DNA of 45,767 bases, taken from DATKUC01 sp964577375 (GTDB taxonomy: Bacteria; Spirochaetota; Spirochaetia; DSM-27196; DATKUC01). The stretch is taken from assembly GCA_964577375.1 (NCBI GenBank), contig CAZNYW010000037.1, positions 1 through 45,767 of the forward strand. Reading direction: 5' to 3'. A model generated the notes under the pieces. The model did no database searches. It had not been told where the DNA came from and was given only the letters and a program-made list of their open reading frames with translations. Shown here in pieces: positions 40,842 through 45,767 of the stretch. The translations under genes were made by a program, and so were the position numbers. Position 1 is the first letter of the stretch; each line of letters opens with the position of its first letter.

Positions 40842-41622
40842 CCGTCGCTTCCTGCCGGCCGAACTGCTCCCGCCGGTTCTTCTCTGCAGCGCTCTCGTTC
40901 TCGCCTGTTCGGGAGGGCCGTTCGATCTCCTCGGGCGTACGGCCGACGAGCCGAAGGTTGTATCACCTGCGGTCGATTCCCTCGGACGGGAAGGAAAGGT
41001 TCTCGTTTCCTGGGCACCGGAAGCGGCCGCAGACGGCTACAGGCTGTACCGCGATTCGCTTCCCGACGGTTCCGGCCGGCTGCTTGTCTACGAGGGGAGC
41101 TCCACTGCCGTCGCCGACGCGGTTCCGGCCATGGACACCCTTTTCTACTACAGGCTCGCGAAGATCCGCGGCAGCCGCGAGTTCGGCCCGTCGGACCCCG
41201 TGCCTGGCGTTGCGAGCAGCGTAGCCAGAGACTCCCAAATGAACGACGAACGATCGTCCGCGACGCCGGTAAACTACGTCACGCAGGCGACGATCTTCTA
41301 CTATCGCGATGCGTGGGGAAACGAAATCGAGGACCGCGACTGGTACCTCATGCAGGTCCCGCCGCGCTCGTTCGTCACCGTTGCCGTGACCAACCTCTCC
41401 AATACCGATCTCGGCGAGCTCTATTTCCAGGTCGAAAATCAGACGGCGCAGCTGCTCTCGACAACGGGCGGTGAACGGAAGCTCTTCAACTTCGATCTGG
41501 AAGCGCGTCCGGTCTACTTTCAGATCTACGTCGCGAAGGACGCTTTCGTCGGCGAGCTGTCGGCCCCGGGAGGGAAGATAGCTGCGTACCAGATCGAGTA
41601 CCGGCAGACCAATGCGATATAG
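40822..41622 (+). CDS. Lipoprotein with fibronectin III-like domain
   Basis: A 266-residue lipoprotein: a signal peptide with lipobox VLAC29, a fibronectin III-like domain at about 45-130 (VLVSWAPEAAADGYRLYRD ... LFYYRLAKIRG), then a beta-rich domain (WYLMQVPPRSFVTVAVTNLS ... YFQIYVAKDAF). GAGG lies 5 bases before the ATG, and the gene overlaps the previous one by 20 bases and the next by 11. Probably surface or periplasmic; no enzyme motif. Confidence 0.7.
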   Translation: MPQIKADRRFLPAELLPPVLLCSALVLACSGGPFDLLGRTADEPKVVSPAVDSLGREGKVLVSWAPEAAADGYRLYRDSLPDGSGRLLVYEGSSTAVADAVPAMDTLFYYRLAKIRGSREFGPSDPVPGVASSVARDSQMNDERSSATPVNYVTQATIFYYRDAWGNEIEDRDWYLMQVPPRSFVTVAVTNLSNTDLGELYFQVENQTAQLLSTTGGERKLFNFDLEARPVYFQIYVAKDAFVGELSAPGGKIAAYQIEYRQTNAI

Positions 41623-42376
41623 CACAGTTCCGGGGCGCATTCGATGCGCTGCGGCGAGTGTTGTCAGGGACGCATGCGCCCTGCTCTTGCTCTGCGCGGC
41701 CATTATACTCACAGGCTGCGGAGTTCCGTGCGGCTCGCAGAGCCCGGAAGCCGGAATCTCCTCCAGTGCGCCGGGGTACACGACCTATTTCGAACCGGTC
41801 GCTGATTCCAGGCTCGGGGAATCGGCTGTCAGGTTCTTCAGCACCGACTCATCCTTCCGCGGATCCGCCGGCTACTCATTCTGGATGTTCGGCACGGCCT
41901 CCGCATCCTTCCGGGAGCCGGGCGGGTTCCTCTATCGCGCCTCCGTCGACAGAGTATCGGGAAACCCGGCTGCAGGCTTCGGCATCATCTTCGCCGTGCA
42001 GGACAACGGGATGAGCTTCTACGTCCTGCTGATCGACGCCGAGGGCAACTGGGAGCTCGGCCAGGTGACCGACCGCCGGTTTACCGCGTTGGGTGAAGGG
42101 TGGGCACCGGCCGGCGGCGCATTGAAAACAGGATACAACCAGGTCAACGAAATCGGTGTGCTCGTAAACGGATCAACGGGAAGTGTCGAGATTACGCCCC
42201 TTTTGAACGGAAACTGGATGGTCCCGGTCAGGGACGAAGATTCAACGGTCTACACCGGCGGCGCCTTCGGATTTATCGTGACGACCTCACCTTCCGAACC
42301 TGCGCCGACAAGCCCGGTCGACGTGCGCTTCGCCCCGCTCCTTCCTGCCAGCCTCGGCCTGGAGGGGGATGAATGA
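41612..42376 (+). CDS. Lipoprotein with lectin-like beta domain
   Basis: A 254-residue lipoprotein with a long basic n-region, a hydrophobic core and lipobox LTGC36. The mature part looks like a concanavalin/jelly-roll sandwich (FLYRASVDRVSGNPAAGFGIIFAVQDNGMSFYVLLIDAEGNWELGQVTD ... YNQVNEIGVLVNGSTGSVEITPLLNG), resembling family-16-like glycan-binding folds. Its stop overlaps the next gene (ATGA), so it is translationally coupled to the SpvB/TcB-like protein and may be a partner on the cell surface. Confidence 0.65.
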   Translation: MRYSTVPGRIRCAAASVVRDACALLLLCAAIILTGCGVPCGSQSPEAGISSSAPGYTTYFEPVADSRLGESAVRFFSTDSSFRGSAGYSFWMFGTASASFREPGGFLYRASVDRVSGNPAAGFGIIFAVQDNGMSFYVLLIDAEGNWELGQVTDRRFTALGEGWAPAGGALKTGYNQVNEIGVLVNGSTGSVEITPLLNGNWMVPVRDEDSTVYTGGAFGFIVTTSPSEPAPTSPVDVRFAPLLPASLGLEGDE

Positions 42377-45300
42377 AAGCATTCTGTACGAGGATTACCG
42401 CCTGCGGCGCGATTATTCTGCTTCTTGGCGCCCCCGGTGCCGTGCCGTTTCCGCTCATTGTCGAGCAGATCCGTGACACCGAGCGCCGGATGGAGATACC
42501 GGACCGGGCGACCGCCGGGCCTCTCCGGGAAACAGTCGTCGAATGTCTTGGTGTACGGCTGGAGGTGCCCGCGGGAGCTGTGGGGAGGCCGGTCAGTCTT
42601 TCGATCGAGCCGGTCGAGAGGATCGTTCCGCTCGGGCCCGGCATGGAGAACGCAACGAGGGGTGCCGCCGGGTTCCGGCTACTGCCCCATGGACTGAAGT
42701 TCGCAAAACCGGTGGTCCTGCGGGTTCCTTTCGATTCCGCCTCGCTCGCCGATTCCGAGCTTGCGAATCTCTACACCTACTACTTCGATGAAGTCGACCG
42801 AGGGTGGCGAAAGCTCCAGCGTCTCGAGGTTGACAGACGATCCGGAACCGTGGTGAGTCTCACCGACCACTTCAGCGACTTCGTCAATTCGGTGCTCACG
42901 CTGCCGCAGAGCCCTCCCCCGCTCAACTTCGATCCCACCTCGATCAAGGAGCTGCGCGCAGCGGATCCGGCCGAACGGATTCCCGATCCGGCAGGTCCCG
43001 AACCGTCGTCGTTCGGGGCGGCGCGGTTCACTATCCCGTTCGATCTGCCGCCCGGACGACACGGCATGGCGCCGCACCTCGCGCTCAGCTACAGCTCCGA
43101 CGGCTCGAGCGGCGTCGCCGGCCGCGGATTCGAAATCCCCGTGTCCGCCGTCGAGATCGATACACGGTTCGGCCTTCCCGCCTACGACGGTAACGACACG
43201 TACCGTGTCGACGGAGACGATCTGGTCGCGGTCGGCGGGTCGTCGGACGGTACTGTATTCCGTCTCTGCCGGGAGCTCCGCACAAAACGCATCGTCCGGC
43301 ATGGCGCCGCTCCGGACGAATACTGGTGGGAGATAACCGACACCGATGGAAGCAGGTCGGTCTACGGGAGCACCGCAGATTCGGCAGTCTCCGCCGGCGA
43401 TAACGGACCCCGATTTCGATGGTACCTCGCGCGCGAGATCGATACAAACGGCAATACCGTCGATTATCACTACACCGCCGCGCCCGGGGAAAACTACACC
43501 TACCTCGACTGCATCCGGTACACCGGATCGCTTGCAGACGGCCCCGGTCCGTACAGCGTTGCCCTGCGCTACGATACGACAGGCCGCGTCGACAGGCCCT
43601 ACGACGCACGCGGCAGGTTTCTCTCCCATCTCACGTGGCGGCTTGAGCAAATCGATGTCGCCTACGGTGATAATCCTGTCAGAAGCTACACCTTCTGCTA
43701 TCGGACCAATCTGTTCGGACAGTCGCTTCTTTCGGAGCTCAGCGAAGTGTGCGGCGAAGGTCCACCGCTCTGGACCTACCGATTCAGCTATTTCGAGCCC
43801 GAACCGGACGGAGAGGGGTATGCAGGCTTTGGAAGCGTACGGAGACTCCCCGGCGCGGCACCGGAGATCGCGCGCACGACCCGGGTCTCCGGTTCGGGAG
43901 ACATCTATATCGGCGTAGGCATAGCGTACGCGCTTTCGATAGGAGGCTCTGTCGGTGTCCGGGGTCAGAGCTCCTGGGACGAATGCACCTTCGCCGACCT
44001 GAGCGGAAACGGGCTGCCTGACCTCGTCGAGCAATCCGGCGCTGTTCTGCGCTACCGCGAAAACTTCGGGGGTGTCTTCGCCGAAAGCCCGACGGAAGTC
44101 TTCCTGGAGGGCGGCGCTGTGCCTGCGCTGAACCGCGGAACGCAGAACAGCTTCAGCTACGGATTCAGCGCGGGAGTTGCCGGAGCCGGTGCCTCCTGGT
44201 CGCAGAGTATCGACTACTGCGATAGCACGAGCGGTTTTCTGGACATCAACGGAGACGGTCTGCCCGACTTCGTCGACGGCAACTCTCCATCGGGATTCTT
44301 CGCGAATCAGGGGGACGGCCGGTTCTCGGCCGTGCCGTGGGAGTCGCAAGGAATTCAGACAGGCGCGGCGCTGCATCCACAGACACCGCAGAATCAGGAC
44401 CAGCTTTTTGCCGCCTTCCACCCCCTCGACGCTGTCCGCCAGTGGAAGGCATTTCGCTCCGGCACCGTGACCGTCGAGGCCACGGCTTCGATCCCGGCGG
44501 CCGGCGGCGACGGCGTCCGACTCTTCATCACGAAGGAAGCGGAACCGCTGTTGCCGGTCTCCGGCTCCCCGCGCTCATGGGAGATAGCCCCCGGTGCTCC
44601 GCCGCTTCATATTCCGCCTGCCACGGTCGACCTTTCGCGCGGCGAGTCACTCTATTTCCGGGTGAACGCGGGCAGGGACATCGCCGGAGACAACGTCGAG
44701 TTCAATGCCAGGGTCCGCTACAAAACGATTCGTCTTTTCGAAGATCTTCCGGTGTATGACACAGCCTGGCTTCCGGGACTCATCACCGCGGAACGTTACG
44801 CAGAGCTGTGCGAAGCCCTCGGCGAAGGTCCGGCACAGACGCTGGTGAACGACACCGGCCTCTACAGCCGGGGAATCGATGCCGACGGCCGCACGGTGTG
44901 GACACGGAACGCCGGAACCGCGTCTGTCGAGCTGAAACGGCTCCTTGCCTCTCACGGCTACTTTCTCCCCGCGCGAATCCGGCGGTCCGACTACTGTGCG
45001 GCTTTCGAGCAGTGGCTCACTGCCGGCAGCGAGTCGGACACCGAGAGCGAAACAGCGGCAAAGCGGCTTCTCCTCGAGGCATACCGATGGGCTCCGGGAA
45101 CCGACTGGTACGAGCGGGCAGAAAACTGGAACGCTGCCGAAGAAGAACTCTGGCAGCTTCACGACATCTTTGCATCTCATCAGCTTCCCAATCCGTTCAT
45201 CGAATATCCGTATGCCGGAGCTTCGGCGCCAGTCGAAGGGCCCGCGGGAGGTCACTACGTCACCGAGGCGCTCACGTCGCGCACACCGTCCGCGGATATC

Positions 45301-45767
45301 TTCGCGACAACGAACGGACGCGTTCCAGGCGAACGTGCGGGCGCTCGCGTGCTGGTCTGCCGGTCGACCTTCGAAGACGGCAGAGTAGAAGAAAAGTGGG
45401 CCGAGTTCGACCCGCCCGGGACGCTCTCCATCGTGACGACCGACGGGACGTCTGATCTTCAAAGAACCGACGCCGCATCGGGCCCGGAGAGCGTCACCCT
45501 CTCGAAGGAAGACGGCGCTGTAGTCCTCAGTTACCTTTACAACGGCCCGGACTACGCCGCGAGCCACACGCTTTCCTCCGATCCGCAGGCCGTTCCGCAG
45601 AAGATTTCGACTCCCTTCTACGCAGAAATAATCCGGCGGCACTTCGTTCCCTCCTACGATGCATCCGAGTTTGAAGCGAATCTGCTCGATCGCGTGGAGC
45701 CATCGCTCAGAGAGGCCGTTCGGGCGGCCTACTCCGAGCTCGAAGCAGGCTACACTCTTCTCCCCGA
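42373..45767 (+). CDS. SpvB/TcB-type large exported protein (partial)
   Basis: An open frame of 1131 codons that continues past the window end. A signal-peptide-like start (ACGAIILLLGAPGAVPFP) is followed by a ZU5-like beta domain at about 45-190 (LEVPAGAVGRPVSLSIEP, LLPHGLKFAKPVVLRVPFD, TDHFSDFV). The SpvB family core starts at about 214 (FTIPFDLPPGRHGMAPHLALSYSS). FG-GAP/VCBS-like units lie at about 540 (FADLSGNGLPDLVE) and 623 (FLDINGDGLPDFVD). Such proteins form the TcB half of Tc toxin cocoons or carry RHS repeats and a C-terminal toxin. The rest would lie to the right. GGAGG precedes the ATG, which overlaps the lipoprotein stop. Confidence 0.88.
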   Translation, partial: MKAFCTRITACGAIILLLGAPGAVPFPLIVEQIRDTERRMEIPDRATAGPLRETVVECLGVRLEVPAGAVGRPVSLSIEPVERIVPLGPGMENATRGAAGFRLLPHGLKFAKPVVLRVPFDSASLADSELANLYTYYFDEVDRGWRKLQRLEVDRRSGTVVSLTDHFSDFVNSVLTLPQSPPPLNFDPTSIKELRAADPAERIPDPAGPEPSSFGAARFTIPFDLPPGRHGMAPHLALSYSSDGSSGVAGRGFEIPVSAVEIDTRFGLPAYDGNDTYRVDGDDLVAVGGSSDGTVFRLCRELRTKRIVRHGAAPDEYWWEITDTDGSRSVYGSTADSAVSAGDNGPRFRWYLAREIDTNGNTVDYHYTAAPGENYTYLDCIRYTGSLADGPGPYSVALRYDTTGRVDRPYDARGRFLSHLTWRLEQIDVAYGDNPVRSYTFCYRTNLFGQSLLSELSEVCGEGPPLWTYRFSYFEPEPDGEGYAGFGSVRRLPGAAPEIARTTRVSGSGDIYIGVGIAYALSIGGSVGVRGQSSWDECTFADLSGNGLPDLVEQSGAVLRYRENFGGVFAESPTEVFLEGGAVPALNRGTQNSFSYGFSAGVAGAGASWSQSIDYCDSTSGFLDINGDGLPDFVDGNSPSGFFANQGDGRFSAVPWESQGIQTGAALHPQTPQNQDQLFAAFHPLDAVRQWKAFRSGTVTVEATASIPAAGGDGVRLFITKEAEPLLPVSGSPRSWEIAPGAPPLHIPPATVDLSRGESLYFRVNAGRDIAGDNVEFNARVRYKTIRLFEDLPVYDTAWLPGLITAERYAELCEALGEGPAQTLVNDTGLYSRGIDADGRTVWTRNAGTASVELKRLLASHGYFLPARIRRSDYCAAFEQWLTAGSESDTESETAAKRLLLEAYRWAPGTDWYERAENWNAAEEELWQLHDIFASHQLPNPFIEYPYAGASAPVEGPAGGHYVTEALTSRTPSADIFATTNGRVPGERAGARVLVCRSTFEDGRVEEKWAEFDPPGTLSIVTTDGTSDLQRTDAASGPESVTLSKEDGAVVLSYLYNGPDYAASHTLSSDPQAVPQKISTPFYAEIIRRHFVPSYDASEFEANLLDRVEPSLREAVRAAYSELEAGYTLLP

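Noticed and set aside
42679..44421. 580-residue antisense open frame on the minus strand
   Set aside because: It lies wholly opposite the SpvB/TcB-like gene, which has clear family motifs. Its own translation has no recognisable domain and is typical of the mirror frame of high-GC coding DNA.
1..45767. CRISPR arrays, insertion sequences, phage genes, rRNA
   Set aside because: No spaced repeat array, transposase, integrase, terminal inverted repeat or rRNA segment was seen in any part of the window.

Overview
The window is high-GC DNA, most likely from a free-living or environmental spirochaete (Spirochaetota). Three binding-protein precursors carry a signal peptide followed by the spirochaete-type A-(N/T)-G-(A/S/T)-K-E start of the mature protein (genes at 6990-8033, 14663-15715 and 32174-33271). 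Secreted lipoproteins, chemotaxis and ABC importers fit the same picture. Only the sequence was read; no taxonomic search was possible.

Left part (1-17,600). A small SAM methyltransferase and a tRNA-Gly(UCC) with a good promoter are followed by a minus-strand block. The block holds a 915-residue membrane protein with a PHP-like motif and two complete ferric/phosphonate/sugar-phosphate-type ABC importers, 8033-4157 and 15715-11830. Between the importers lies a compact operon (11220-8166) coding for a six-helix histidine kinase, an OmpR-type regulator and an ABC ATPase with no permease of its own. An identical 20-bp element lies the same 17 bp upstream of a -10-like box in front of both binding-protein genes. 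It contains an 11-bp-spaced direct repeat of the kind OmpR-family regulators bind. Then come a small outer-membrane-like protein, a gene-poor 400-bp stretch, an Asp-type ferredoxin and a decayed HTH gene.

Middle part (17,679-28,259). A tightly overlapping plus-strand operon encodes a type II secretion system: prepilin peptidase, GspD, E, F, G, I-like, J-like, K, L-like, M-like, C-like and a TPR lipoprotein. The secretin appears to carry three STN-like repeats at its N-terminus. An ArsR-family repressor faces the end of this operon.

Right-middle (28,696-38,366): the most unusual locus. A NtrC-family sigma-54 activator is followed, with GTGA overlap, by a protein that fuses a sugar-importer-type ABC ATPase domain with a degenerate signature motif to a PAS-like linker and a histidine kinase. 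Divergently lies a sugar ABC importer (XylF-like binding protein, single-domain ATPase, XylH-like permease) with a methyl-accepting chemotaxis protein gene downstream. The importer is preceded by a near-perfect -24/-12 promoter and a pair of 9-bp inverted arms. The simplest reading is a circuit in which an ABC-like domain reports on the importer or its sugar to a kinase, which drives the activator and the sigma-54 promoter. In both regulatory loci an ABC ATPase is physically tied to a two-component system. An AI-2E/PerM-type membrane protein closes this block on the opposite strand.

Right end (38,496-45,767). A membrane-anchored protein L-isoaspartate methyltransferase is followed by a run of exported proteins: a beta-barrel-like protein, two lipoproteins, and a very large SpvB/TcB-type protein with a ZU5-like N-terminal domain and FG-GAP-like repeats. 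The last runs off the window.
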